This document shows, in pieces, positions 24,441 through 34,985 of a DNA stretch of 64,000 nucleotides (positions are counted from its first letter, which is position 1; every line of letters starts with the position of its first letter). Made by a program: the position numbers and the translations under genes. The stretch comes from Sambucus nigra (Eukaryota; Streptophyta; Magnoliopsida; Dipsacales; Adoxaceae): the NCBI GenBank assembly GCA_949130495.1, contig OX422207.1, positions 374,005,868 to 374,069,867 on the forward strand. Reading direction: 5' to 3'. The notes under the pieces are model-generated. The model made no database searches. It saw only the letters and a program-made list of their open reading frames with translations, and had not been told where the DNA came from.

Positions 24441-24448
24441 CTTTTATA
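24441..24448 (-). promoter_or_regulatory. TATA box of antisense gene Q
   Basis: On the minus strand the sequence reads AGTATAAAAGGGTG, a strong TATA box 86-93 bases before the ATG at 24355. A pyrimidine-rich leader follows. Plant start sites lie about 30 bases after TATA, here near 24415; the start site is inferred. Confidence 0.7.
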
Positions 24449-24559
24449 CTTGGGAAAACCCTTCACAAAAGACATAACCCCTGCAGAAATCGGAGGGAAT
24501 CCTGCCCTAGAAGGTACCAAAGTCTGAAGAGGGTACCAATGAAACCTTTGAATTGATGT

Positions 24560-24967
24560 GATTAGACCGACTTGCCGATAGGCAGGACAAGGTGCTTGCC
24601 GATCGGAAACCCCCTACTTTTAGAAATTTTCCTTTTTCCTTTTTTGTTAAAACTCAGAAAACTCAAAATAAATTGATATTCTCAACATAATTTCAAAAAT
24701 CCCCTTTTTATCTTTATATAAATTCTCATTTTAAATAAAAACTTCTTTCAAAATCCCAAAAATATTTCTTTTTAGGTCTCAGCAGCAAAGTAAAAAGTGC
24801 ATGTGTATTCATTCATTCATTCATTAATAATATAAGATAGTCAAAAAATTGCATTGCATTGCATAAATATGTTTCTGTGTTACATCATTTTTAGAGGAAA
24901 ATAAAGAAAAGAAGAAAAATAATGGGACTTAGCCCGAATCCACAATCTCTCACTCTCTCTCTCATTT
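24560..24967. other. Spacer between antisense genes P and Q
   Basis: AT-rich non-coding DNA with simple ATTC and GCATT runs (24810-24865) and a CT-rich run (24949-24978). It would contain the terminator of P and upstream promoter of Q. Confidence 0.5.
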
Positions 24968-27098
24968 TCCCTCTCTCCTAAGAGATTCCACCCATGCAAT
25001 GCACTCTCTTTCCCCGACGGTGAGATGACACACCATCGCTACCTGAACCAGAATCCTCCCCAGATGAGGCAGATGGAACCAATCAAGAAGGAACATGAAC
25101 TGAATCCCGAATATGGGCAGTCGCCGAAGATATACAGTCCCTAATATCCCTCAGTCAAGTGGTGGACACCCAGACATGCTGCAAGAAAAGGAAAATTCAG
25201 TATCAAACAGAAAGGATTAAAAGAACTCAAAAGGAAGGAAAAGAAAAGAGATGAAAAGATATACGTCAGGGCGAATGACCTCCTATATTAATCCTAACTC
25301 CTCTGGATCCATCGCATGAGGACGGTGCAACATAGGCACCATCCCTCCATCGGCCCGTCAAATGTTGTACGAAGGGGTATGCAACCGTACAAAGGGAACC
25401 TCTAAAGTCGCCGCCGCCACAGACGTCGACGGACCACCACCAATATGGGAGGACCCCAGTGGCCGAATCGAACTCGCAAGATGGAAGGGCATTGCATCAT
25501 ATATACTGGGCTCCATCAGCCAGCTCGTCACAAAGTCCATATAATCACACGGCACAACCATATCGATATATATCAGATAGGACTCGCCGATCATCGCCGC
25601 GATCCTTGCATCCTCCGACAACAACCACTCCTACCTCATAGACATAGGAGGTCGTACAGGTGGCACCACCACCTCCTCCTCAGTGATCTATCGAACCACC
25701 ATCTTCTCGAGATACCAAAAGTGGCCAAACTAATGTGCCACCAAGCGCCTCAGTTGTTTGTTACCCCCAGTCAACCCCGTGTCCTAAACGGTCATCCCCC
25801 AAGGGTAAAAGGTCACCTAAAATTCCCCAACAGGTATAAGTCAATACAGAATCATAGCATACAAAGAACATAACTAAAGAAGGAAAAGTCTTACCCTATC
25901 ACTTGTCAAGCCATTCAAGACCTAACACACTGCCTCCAAAGAAAGAGATCTCCTTGACTGCCTATTGGCCTTGCGCCATCGGTACAACCGGTAGAAGTAC
26001 CTAACAGTTTCATCTTTCAAAGCGATCAACTGGGTATTACACGCAATCACCTCATAGAACCACATCTGCAAAAGATAAGAACTTGCAATAAAAAAATGAG
26101 ACGCATAAGGAAAATGTCAATGCATGAATGGAAAATGTGCAAATAAAAGAATACCTTAAGAAGATACATGGCTCCATTAAAACTCTTCCAGCAGCACCGA
26201 CTGAATGCATCCAGAGAAAAATAAAGGGTCGCCAAAGTCAGGCTCCCCCAATCATAGAAAGGGATGTTCGAAAACACCCTCAAGTACGGCAAGAAACACA
26301 AATGGATGACGTCGCCGCTCAACGCCACCATGAAACCCCCCCCAGCACCAACAAGGTAAACAACCGAGCCATTTGTCTCACCTAAAGCTCATCCTCCATG
26401 TCAACCACCCAACTCAGTAAGATATCCTTCAACTGGGACAACCAGATGGAGTCTCCAGACACTATCCTCCCCACGTCACCGAGCGCCGTACGCACCGCCT
26501 CTGGTCTCACCCGCAGGGAGCGATCCACCTCTATTTGCTCCCCATTGCAATCTAGCCCTAGCAGCTATTGTACATCTATGGGAGTCATAGTGATCTCCAC
26601 GAAGCCAAAATGGAAGGTGTGGGTAGTGTCCCACCACCTCTCCCCCAGGGACATAAGACCGCCGTCGAACGAGGCGTCTCATCGAGCGCAGATGCCAACC
26701 TCCCAAAATAGTCCGATAATATCACCCAGCGCACCACAAGTGGAAGATGCTCCAAGACATCCTTAGGCCCCGTCGTCCCGCGGGCACGCATGTTTGATAA
26801 AGAAACATCAGGCTTCCAAAAGAGAAAATCCTTGTCAAAATTCAAGAAAGAAGGAAAATCACCAAAAACGAATGGCAAAAGTCATCTACTTACATAACCG
26901 CCAGGGTTCACCACCCTCGAAGAGAAATGATATGACGGCTCCCACAGCAAATTTTGCTCATTCGCAACTGTCTCGAATGCGTCAAAAGAGTTCTCTCTCC
27001 CCAAAGCAAGAGGTGCCCTAGCCCTCCATTCCACATTCGCCCAATCATCAATAGTCAATCACTCCCTATGTACAGCAGTGCTCACAAAAGCGACCATT
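24968..27098 (-). pseudogene. Antisense gene P of O: intron-containing plant mobile domain protein
   Basis: Minus-strand gene, five apparent exons. Exon 1: ATG 27098 (MVAFVSTAVH) to about 26893, ending before GTAAGT. Exon 2: from about 26825 to 26155. It has SLSNMRARGTTGP, TFHFGFVEITMTPIDV followed by LLGL, LARLFTLLVLG-like text, FLPYLRVF and YDWGSLTLATLYFSL, and ends KSFNGAMYLLK. These are the successive blocks of the plant mobile domain (the GECTITLEDV, YSWGSAALAHLY and GGPLLLLQ equivalents). Intron 26154-26066 (GT...TTTTGCAG). Exon 3: 26065-25896 (MWFYEVIACN). Exon 4: about 25787-25268 (TFYPWGM, later ARIAAMIGESYLIYID). Exon 5: from about 25184 to the stop near 24968. Stops and a frameshift in exons 1-4 make it a pseudogene. 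PMD proteins occur both as host genes and in plant transposons; some host members act in silencing. Function here is unknown. Confidence 0.8.
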
Positions 27099-27188
27099 TT
27101 TTAGATTACAGAATGCTAGAATGATTCGCAGAAGAAAATCGCAGACAGAGAGAAGGTAAGAAGCATTGAAAAATGAAGGGAATTTGCC

Positions 27189-27198
27189 CTTTTATATA
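27189..27198 (-). promoter_or_regulatory. TATA box of antisense gene P
   Basis: The minus strand reads CCTATATAAAAGGGC, 91-100 bases before the ATG at 27098. The leader between them is pyrimidine-rich (CTTCTTACCTTCTCTCTGTC). The AAAAGGG extension also follows the TATA of gene Q. Confidence 0.7.
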
Positions 27199-27201
27199 GG
27201 A

Positions 27202-27751
27202 TGCTAAGGGTCATGCCGATCAGCACTAACCCAAACCCCATCCATCGGCAGTGGCCCTTTACCTTCTCGAGGCAGTCCAAAATTCCATGCCACTGCCGAA
27301 TGGCACCTTGTACACCATGCTGACCGGCACCCCCTTAAAATTTTGTACAAAAATTCCCTAAAAATACCAAAAACCCTGTAAAATCCTCAAAAAATTCCTA
27401 CAAATCCCAGGAAGGATTTAGAACATTTTCACCAATAAAAGTTCGCACTTCCTCAAGAGGAACCCCTATTTCTCCAGCGAAACTCTAGAAATACAAGCGA
27501 ATCTCTCCCCAGCAACGTCCCTAGAGGACATACAAAATAGTAAAAACTTCATAATCATCCCATATTCCCCCAAAGGTCTCAAATTTCCCTGAGAAATACG
27601 TCTAAGCCCTGGACCACCTAATCACTTCCCCAACATCAAATTGGTTATTCCCCTGGTAAAGTCTCCAAAAGACATAAGGATTTCCCCAGTAATTAGCTCT
27701 CCAGCTCAAATTAAAATCACGAGGTAATTTTCCCGATAGAGTTCCCCAAGG
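27202..27751. other. Non-coding spacer before the tandem array of O
   Basis: A/C-rich plus strand with short repeated phrases such as CCAAAAACCC and TCCCC. No open frame. The right end grades into the first tandem units. Confidence 0.5.
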
Positions 27752-28980
27752 TCATATCATCCCTAAGCCCGAAGAATTGGCTTCGACCCGCAGAATTGAT
27801 CATCTAACCTTAAGCCCGTAGAATTATCTTCAACCCACAAAATTGGTCATTTCAACTAAAGCTCGCAAAATTGGCTTCAACCCACATAATTGGTGATTTT
27901 AACTTAAGCCCACAGAATTGGCTTCGACTAGTAGAATTGGTCATCTCATCCTTAAGCCCGTAGAATTGGCTTCGACCCTCAGAATTGGTCATTTCACCTT
28001 AAGCCTACAGAATTCGCTTCGACCTGCAGAATTGGTCATTTAAACCTAAGCCCGTAGAATTGGCTTCGACCTGCAGAATTGTTCATCTCATCCTTAAGGT
28101 CGCGGAATTGGCTTCGACCCGCAGAATTGGTCATTTCAACTTAAGCCCGCATAATTGGCTTCGAACCCCAGATTTGTTCATTTAAACTTAAGCCCGCGGA
28201 ATTGGATTCGACCCACAGAATTGGCCATCTCATCCTTGAACTCGTGGAATTGGCTTCGACTAGCAGAATTGGTCATCTCATCCTTAAGCCCGTGGAATTG
28301 GCTTCGACCAGCAGAATGGGTCATTTTAACTTAAGCCCGTAGAATTGTCTTTGACCCCAGAATTGGTCATTTCAACTTAAGCCCGTAAAATTGGCTCAAT
28401 TGGTCATCTCATCCTTAATCCCAGAGAATTGTCTTCGACCCGCAGAATTGGTTATTTAAACTTAAGCCCGCAGAATTGTCTTCAACCCGCAGAATTGGTC
28501 ATTTCAACTTAAGCCGGCAGAATTTTCTTCGACCCACAGAAATGGTCATCTCATCCTTAAGCCCACAGAATTGTCTTCGGCCCATAGAATTGGTCATTGC
28601 AACTTAAGCCCGCATAATTAGCTTCGAACAGCAAAATTGGTCATCTCACCTTAAGCCCGCAGAATTGGCTTCGACCTGCAGAATCGGTCATCTCAACCTT
28701 AAGCCCGCAGAATCCTCTCCGACCCGAAGAATTGGTCATCTCATCCTTAAGCCCACAGAATTGGCTTCCACCCACAAAATTGGTTACCCCCATCATCGCT
28801 TTGGTCATCACTTTCTTTAAGACCATCCCTAGCATGTTCTTTCAATCTCGCATAATTGGTTTTGACCCACAAAATCGGTCACCCTCATCTTTAAGCCCTC
28901 AGAATTGCCTTCGACCCGCAGAATCGATCATCGTCATCCTTAGGTCCTCAAAATTGACCTCGACCCTCTGGTCATCCTCT
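27752..28980 (+). repeat. 48-bp tandem array in the 3' untranslated region of O
   Basis: About 25 units of 47-48 bases. Each has two half-units around GAATTGG: one like AAGCCCGTAGAATTGGCTTC and one like GACCCGCAGAATTGGTCATC, then a TCATCCTT or TTCAACTT spacer. Units differ by point changes and small indels, and copies decay toward the right end. Tat-lineage elements are known for variable tandem repeats at this position, between pol and the polypurine tract. Confidence 0.93.
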
Positions 28981-29038
28981 TTCAAAGTCATTATGTGGTG
29001 TATGTTTGACGATCATCGTTTGTTCCAAACTCACCCAT

Positions 29039-29048
29039 TGAGGGGATC
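29039..29048 (+). other. Polypurine tract of O
   Basis: TGAGGGGATC ends right at the start of the 3' LTR. Short but in the expected place. Confidence 0.65.
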
Positions 29049-31123
29049 TATAGACACCCCATTTTAATACCCCAGCCTCTCCTTAGGTCCCTAGCACCTC
29101 CCGTCATCATTGCTAACCCAAGTCTTACCCCGATTACTGACCTGAAGGCCATCGGGCACTCTCAGGCTCCGTTTGACCAAAATTCAAACTCTTCAGCTCG
29201 AATGAGATTGAATGAATCTTTGAAGGTCACTAAAACCCCTTTCCAACGGTCCATCTCGTGTGCGATTCTAACTTACCATGCGGACGAACAACCCATTTTC
29301 CCCCAAAATTTGATCAGGAGGTCACTGGACTCTCCCAGACTCCATTTGACTATAGTCAACTCTTTAGCTCGATCGATATTGAATGAATCTTTAAAGGTCA
29401 CTGAAACCCCTTTCCAACGGTTTTCCCCGTGCATGATTCTGACTTACGGTATGGACGAACGATTCCTTTTACTCCGAAAGGTCACCGAACGCTTCCAGGC
29501 CCCAGTTGGCCAAAGTCAACTCCCCAAAGTAGGTAAAACTCTTTTGGAATGTCGAATTACATATCCTAACCTTTCTAACGGTCCACTCCGTGCGTGATTC
29601 TGACTTACCATGCGAACGAACGATCCGTTTGCGTCTGATGTTTCCTCGTCCAAAGGACCGACGAAAGCTTCCGAGATAAATTTGACCCAAAGTCATCTCC
29701 CAAAATCGGGAGTAGTCCAAGTACTTTCGAAGGTCTCTAAAATACCTTTCTAACTTTTCACCCCGTGCATGATTCGGAGCAATGGTTTGTGCTCTATGAC
29801 CGATTTTCTGAAGGAACCTGAAAGACACTGCCGAACGACAGGTTCCAAGCCCTGCATATTAGTACTGTGCCTAAACACACCTGCCAATTAGCAGGACCAG
29901 GGATATGTCGATTGATAATTCCCTGGGCCTATAAAAAGGAGGGCCTAACCTCATTCCAAGAGTGGGGAAATCAGAGATCCATCACTTTCAGCAAGCTCAG
30001 AAAACCCCTCTTGAAGTCAGCGTGATTCCCACATCAAAATCCCTTTCTAACCTTCATATTTTCATCATCCTTTTCATAAAACTTGGTGAATTAACTACCC
30101 TTCATCATCATCCAAGTGCAAGGGATACTCTCCAACATTCAAGATCAAGCTCAAGATCTTCAAGAATGTTCAATTTTCTCAATTCTCTTCTTAAATTCTC
30201 ATAATGTTGCATTAACTTGCTTTACTACTTAGCACTTTCATTCTCTCTTCTCACATATCCTAATATTTTTTTATCTAGTATTATTGCACATGTCTTATTT
30301 TCATAACAGATAAAAACCCAAAAAAAATAAGAAAAATAGAGTTTGCTCATATATTCCAAACGGGAATTCTCTCACTTTTCTTACACTTTTCTCACAACTA
30401 AAGCACTTTTTTTGCACACACATAAGAGAAGTCCCCGATTGGATATATGGGATAAACCCCACCCCTCGTTTTGCATGCAAACTACGTGGACTTTGATGCC
30501 TCTATAGGCTACGTAAGCGTCTTGGGGGAAAACCCGAGACTCGAGTCCTATTCTTACTCTTTCTCTCAGTTTATATCTTATCCAAATTCAATTCTCTTGT
30601 ATTATGTATATTTGTTCTTAGTAGCGTATTAATCCACATACGTTGTCGTTCCATTATAATGATCAATGCAAGGATAATTGTGTAAATCCTATTTTTTAAT
30701 ATTATGCTTAGGAACCTTTCCACGGATGACTCTCTTTATCTCTTCCATGATACAAGTTGAGGATTCCTATCTCCACTATATATACACATGCACACATATC
30801 ACGGGGAAATAATGGAAAATAGCAAAAACCCATGAGAGACCGTAAGGGCGGAATGGGTACCTAACACCTTCCCATTTCGTAACTTAGCCTCCGGACCCTT
30901 TTCGAATCATTTTGGTTTCGCATGTATCATTATATCTTTGGATGCGGTCCTTCAGGATGGCTCCCTTTTCTTTTGTCTATTTTGAGTAAAATAGACTGGC
31001 GACTCTATCTCTTTACATTTTTCACCTCATCAATGACGTCGGTCGAAGCGCTCCTGAGAGTGATGCGCGGGACTTAGGATCCTCCCTCTCACCCGCCGAG
31101 AGGATCGGAAGGCGATGGCCATA
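29049..31123 (+). repeat. 3' LTR of O
   Basis: Same LTR as 2697-4726 with both ends mutated (TGTAGA to TATAGA at the start, CCACA to CCATA at the end), 2075 bases. Followed directly by AGTGA, the second target duplication, and then by the RNase H remnant of Z. Confidence 0.92.
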
Positions 31124-31128
31124 AGTGA
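31124..31128. repeat. Target site duplication of O, right copy
   Basis: AGTGA, identical to 2692-2696. Confidence 0.9.
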
Positions 31129-32895
31129 TGAATAGAACCCTCCATTTTTCAAACTATTGTGATGGTCTTCCTTCTTGTTAGTGGGTACCAAATCTTCCCG
31201 TAAGTACTTGATTATTGGGCCTATTTATCTAGGAGATTTTTGAAAGATGGTCAATTTTTCGGTAAACTATTTCTTATGGATACTCGACTATGCCAAATAC
31301 TCTACATGGATCATACTTATGAGGTCAAATTCGATAGTTGAAGCCAAAGTGTCTAAGGCATCCATGTGGTTGTTATTTTCCATAGGGACATGCTAGACTT
31401 GGGCATGTTTTCACTCGGCGACCAAATCCTAAGCTATTTGAAGGTAGGATGATAGGTGTTCATCTATGGCATTATAGTCTCCTAGTATTTGATTAAATAC
31501 CAGCTTTGAGTCACATAATACATCAAGATGACTAGAAATAAGAGACATGGTCTTTTTCAGTTCTGTAATGAAAACTTCATATTTTTCTTCGATATTCGAT
31601 GCCTCAAATCCAAGTTAAATTACCTACTCGAGGGTGGTTTAATTATGGGTAACTATTATTATCCCTATTGTCCCTTTGGTGTTCAATTCTCCATGTATAT
31701 AGATATTCCATATATCACAATGGCCGGGTTTTATTATAGCTGCTTGATAACTAGGCTCAACTTGACCTTAAGTTTATGCCCCCTGATGTGATGAAGTCTT
31801 CTAAAATCTTTGCTTTCACTAATGTTCTAGGTTGATAATGTATATTAAACCTCCCTAGTTCTATTAACCACTTAGATATCCATCTAGAGTGGTCAGTCTT
31901 TCTAAGGATTTCCCTTAATAAAAAATATGTTATAACTACGATGGAGTGTGCCTCGGAGTGGTGCTTCAACTTACACGAGGTTATTGCTAGTGAATATGTT
32001 AATTTTTATAGCAGGAGGTAGTGCATGCCTGCATCTAATAATGTCTTACTAACGTAGTAAATTGAGGCTTCATGTCCTTATTTCTCACAAATCAGGACCA
32101 TATTAACCACATGGTCGGATATTGCGAGATATAGGTAGACTTGATTCCTTTGGTTGGGAACTATGAGGAGAAGAAATTGACTTAAATAACTTTTGATCTC
32201 TTTGAGTGACTTTGATGACTCATCATTCCAGACTCCCTTTCTTAATATCTCAAAAATGGTCGGCATATCTCAAAAGTCTTAGAGATGAAGTGATTAAGTG
32301 CCACAAGCATTGAAGTCAAATTTTTGACATCTCTGATAGTGTTGGGTGGTTGGATGGTCCTTATTGCCTTGATATGATTGGGATTTTCCTCTATCCCTCT
32401 TTCGCTGATCGAGTAACCTAAAAATTTTGTTAACTGAAACCCAAATGAAAATTTAGTTGTGTTGATCTTCATCTTATAGTATAAGAGGACCTGAAACAAC
32501 TTTGTTAAATTTGAAATGTGGTTGCCTTTATGTTTTATATTCACAAGAATATATTCTATGTACACCACTCTTATATCACCAAATCGATGTTTGAATATTT
32601 TCGTGACTAGCCGTTGGTAGGTCGCCCTACGTTCATGAGTCTAGAAGACATAATGTTGTAACAGTAAATGCCAAGTGTAGTGATAAAATATGTTTTTCTC
32701 TCGATCAGGACATAATAAGAATCTAAAAATATCATTCAGTCATGGCTAGATGTGGCATTACATGCTTTATAAAGGAAAGGAAAGACATCCTTAGGATAAG
32801 TTGTTCGATATGAAAACTATCCACTTCGCATTATTTTTCTTAACCATGACCAAGTTTTAGAGCCACTTAGGTAATTAGACTTCTTTGATGGACCT
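31129..32895 (-). pseudogene. pol remnant of Z: RT, degenerate RNase H and second RNase H
   Basis: Minus-strand continuation of the Z element, upstream of its integrase at 1640-2640. Reading from 32895 down: SIKEV-LPKWL and VMVKKNNAKW (RT fingers), then VYIEYILVNIK where YIDD is expected, and KFSFGFQLTKFLGYSISERG with TIRDVKNLTSMLVALNHFIS. Next come LYLAISDHVVNMVL and RFNIHYQPRTLVKAKILEDF (first RNase H), and near 31390-31300 a second RNase H end (NNNHMDALDTLAST). Each block aligns with element E (YIDDVLVKS, KFLGYLVNKRG, LYLSVSSHTI). The YIDD motif is degraded and the order of blocks is intact. Many stops. Split from its integrase by the insertion of O. Confidence 0.88.
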
Positions 32896-33097
32896 TGTCT
32901 CCATAAAGTTATTGATAAATGTATCTTCTTTCTTAGTGAGGGAATTATATAACATGGAATTATTAGGCAGGCTAATCTTAAATGAGGCTACTTCCACTTG
33001 TTCAAAATAATCTTCCACCTCATTCTAGATTTCTAAATATTTTCGAGCATACTCGTGAAAAGTTTCACGGGTCTTCTACTTCGACACTAGGAGGGAG
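32896..33097 (-). pseudogene. gag of Z, part after the solo LTR
   Basis: Minus-strand translation gives TFHEYARKYLEI, NEVEDYFEQVEVASFKISLP and LYNSLTKKED. These match the E gag (LRDYVKRYWELF, NEVEDCAEEVVVASFKIGLP, LYQSLTKKEA). The match stops near 32893 and passes directly into RT sequence, so the gag C-terminus and the whole protease are deleted. Confidence 0.85.
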
Positions 33098-34592
33098 TGT
33101 TGGGGATATATATAAGCACAAACATTTTAGCCTAAAAATCTTTGATTAATCATGACACAAAAAGTGCAATACAAAAACTAAGGCATTAAACCTAGGGTTA
33201 TAAATAAATAACTTAGTGAATTTAGTTGTAATCTGAATAGTGAGAAAAGATATTTATGAAGATGAAAGGACTGCCCTCTTTTGGCCCTTTAAATCTTTCT
33301 TATGTGCATTAAAATACTTGGATCTTCTAATATATGATTTTCCAAAATCTAGGTAGATGTGTGGGAACCTTTGGAGATGAAAACCTTTCGTTTTGAGTTA
33401 AATATGGAATTATCTCCCTAAGTCTCTTCATAAAAAAGACACTCTCTCACAGTTAATAATAATTATGTTGCTTAAAACCGTATTTTGCACAAATATATAG
33501 TAGTAAAAGTCATGGGCTTGGGTTATTTGGGTCTTCAAATATGGGCATACGGACTATACAAGGTACCAAGGACATATAATTAAATTGGATTTCAAATAAA
33601 TACTCAAAATTTGAAAATAACATTCCTGTAATTTATTTCCTTTCTTCACGTCATCATAATTAGTTCCAATAAATAATTATGACCACCCTCCAATTTAATT
33701 TTCTCAAAAATCACAAAAAATTATGAGGTCTTATTTGCAAAGTTGATTTAGTACGTAATGTTAATCCCCATAATAAGTTTTCAATACCCGCTTAGTCAAA
33801 TAAATATTCCGCTAATTGATTTTATCAAACATCTAATCAATTCCTTGACTCTCAAACTTAGCCTATTTTGCTACTACAATCGATTATAAAATAATCCACT
33901 GATAACTTTTATTGGTGGAAATAAATCTTTTAAGTCTATTAAGGGGGTATTACAATCTAAGATCTTTCTTGAACGCGTATGCCTCCGAATTATGATCTCA
34001 AACCTACTCACATAATGATTGCCAAATCTTTGGAGATTGAGATTCAATAGAAATTGAATATTTCCCATAATAATGAAAGAAATTTTTTTGCAAGCATTCC
34101 AATCCTCATAACCCTCGGGATGAAGAATCTTTGCACTATTTACAAATGGTGTGAGATTACCTATTTTTAATGAAGGTAGTCCTTAGACTTAGTTCATACC
34201 AGTGGTCATAGTCAATAAGTTCCTGAATGTATCGATCATAATCCTCTTTTGAACTATGATAAAAGTTCTCAAACCATCAAACATGATTCTAATGTTTGAA
34301 ATAAACTACTAGGATTGTACATACAACCATAGAGATAGGATGTCAAACCGCTATCTAGGCTGTGAAATTTTCAGTTGTACCATAATCAGAATTCCAATCT
34401 CATGTGATCAAGGAAAACCCAACTCACCATGATTCCTACTAAGTATAATTGACCAATATTATAAATAATATATTTAATAAACATAAATATAAAGCATTCT
34501 CACAAACATTATTCTCATATCAAATGAACTATAAAGTACATGTATTGAAAAAGAAATGCCATTATATGATTTAAAGAATAAATACCCCAACA
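33098..34592. mobile_element. S: solo LTR inserted in the gag of Z
   Basis: A 1495-base AT-rich stretch with perfect terminal inverted repeats TGTTGGGG...CCCCAACA, flanked by GGGAG on the left and TGGAG on the right (4 of 5 bases match). Gag homology to E stops on one side and resumes on the other at the corresponding codons. No coding sequence inside. TGTTGGGG ends are seen in Ty1/copia LTRs, but the superfamily is not proven. Best read as an LTR left by unequal recombination. Confidence 0.8.
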
Positions 34593-34985
34593 TGGAGTGA
34601 ATCATCTTCGTATAGGTAATGCTGGTGATAAACCTCGTTGTGAAGGCCTTTATGATCTTTTTGAAACTGGAGATAGAACATTGTGGTAGCTTTTCAAAGA
34701 ACTTTTGTGCTACATCCCCAAAACTGATAGGAAATATTTGGCACATGAGGGTCTTATTATTTGTCCAAAGCATTGTATCTTATTGGAATTAGCATACATA
34801 ATCAATTGGATATATCTTCCCATGGTATATCTTTAATCTCGGGGCAGTGAGATTCTTAGGAGGTTAAAAGTACTCAATTGATCAGGTGAATATAGACTTC
34901 ATTTGTTAGATGATAGACCTTTGGCTAGCTCTTGGTTGTTATGGCCTTTCGATGAGAAGTGTGGTCATCCATCTCCATATACATA
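34593..34985 (-). pseudogene. gag of Z, N-terminal part
   Basis: Minus-strand translation contains MDDHTSHRKAITTKS near 34978, then MCQIFPISFGDVAQKFFEKL and FKKIIKAFTTRFITS, matching MDQHPAHRGAKSTRE and MCRIFPSSLHDVAQKWFEKL of element E. Stops in frame before 34773. The coding continues at 33097 after the solo LTR. Confidence 0.85.

Larger units (their letters stand above)
2697..31123 (+). mobile_element. O: giant Ogre/Tat-like Ty3/gypsy retrotransposon (interrupted)
   Basis: Complete but dead element bounded by two LTRs of about 2.0 kb and perfect AGTGA duplications. Without the nested chromovirus T (6351-15900) it is about 18.9 kb, the size range of Ogre-type elements. Order: LTR, primer binding site, 1.3-kb leader, gag, protease, linker with a G-patch-like stretch, RT, degenerate RNase H, second RNase H, integrase, then two genes on the opposite strand, a 48-bp tandem array, polypurine tract and LTR. 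The dual RNase H and antisense genes behind pol fit the Tat lineage. The LTRs differ at roughly one base in 14 over an aligned 140-base stretch, so O is older than T and E. Confidence 0.93.

Noticed and set aside
25362..26766. Plus-strand open frames 25445-25873 and 26398-26766
   Set aside because: They are mirror images of the exons of antisense gene P; their proline/histidine-rich translation has no domain.
28641..28835. Minus-strand open frame with a 16-residue repeat (FCGLKVEMTDSAGR) in the tandem array
   Set aside because: It is a by-product of a 48-bp repeat whose period is a multiple of three; the frame breaks wherever units have indels.
27752..28980. CRISPR-like appearance of the direct repeats
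   Set aside because: Units are contiguous and diverged, with no unique spacers, and the DNA is a plant retrotransposon.
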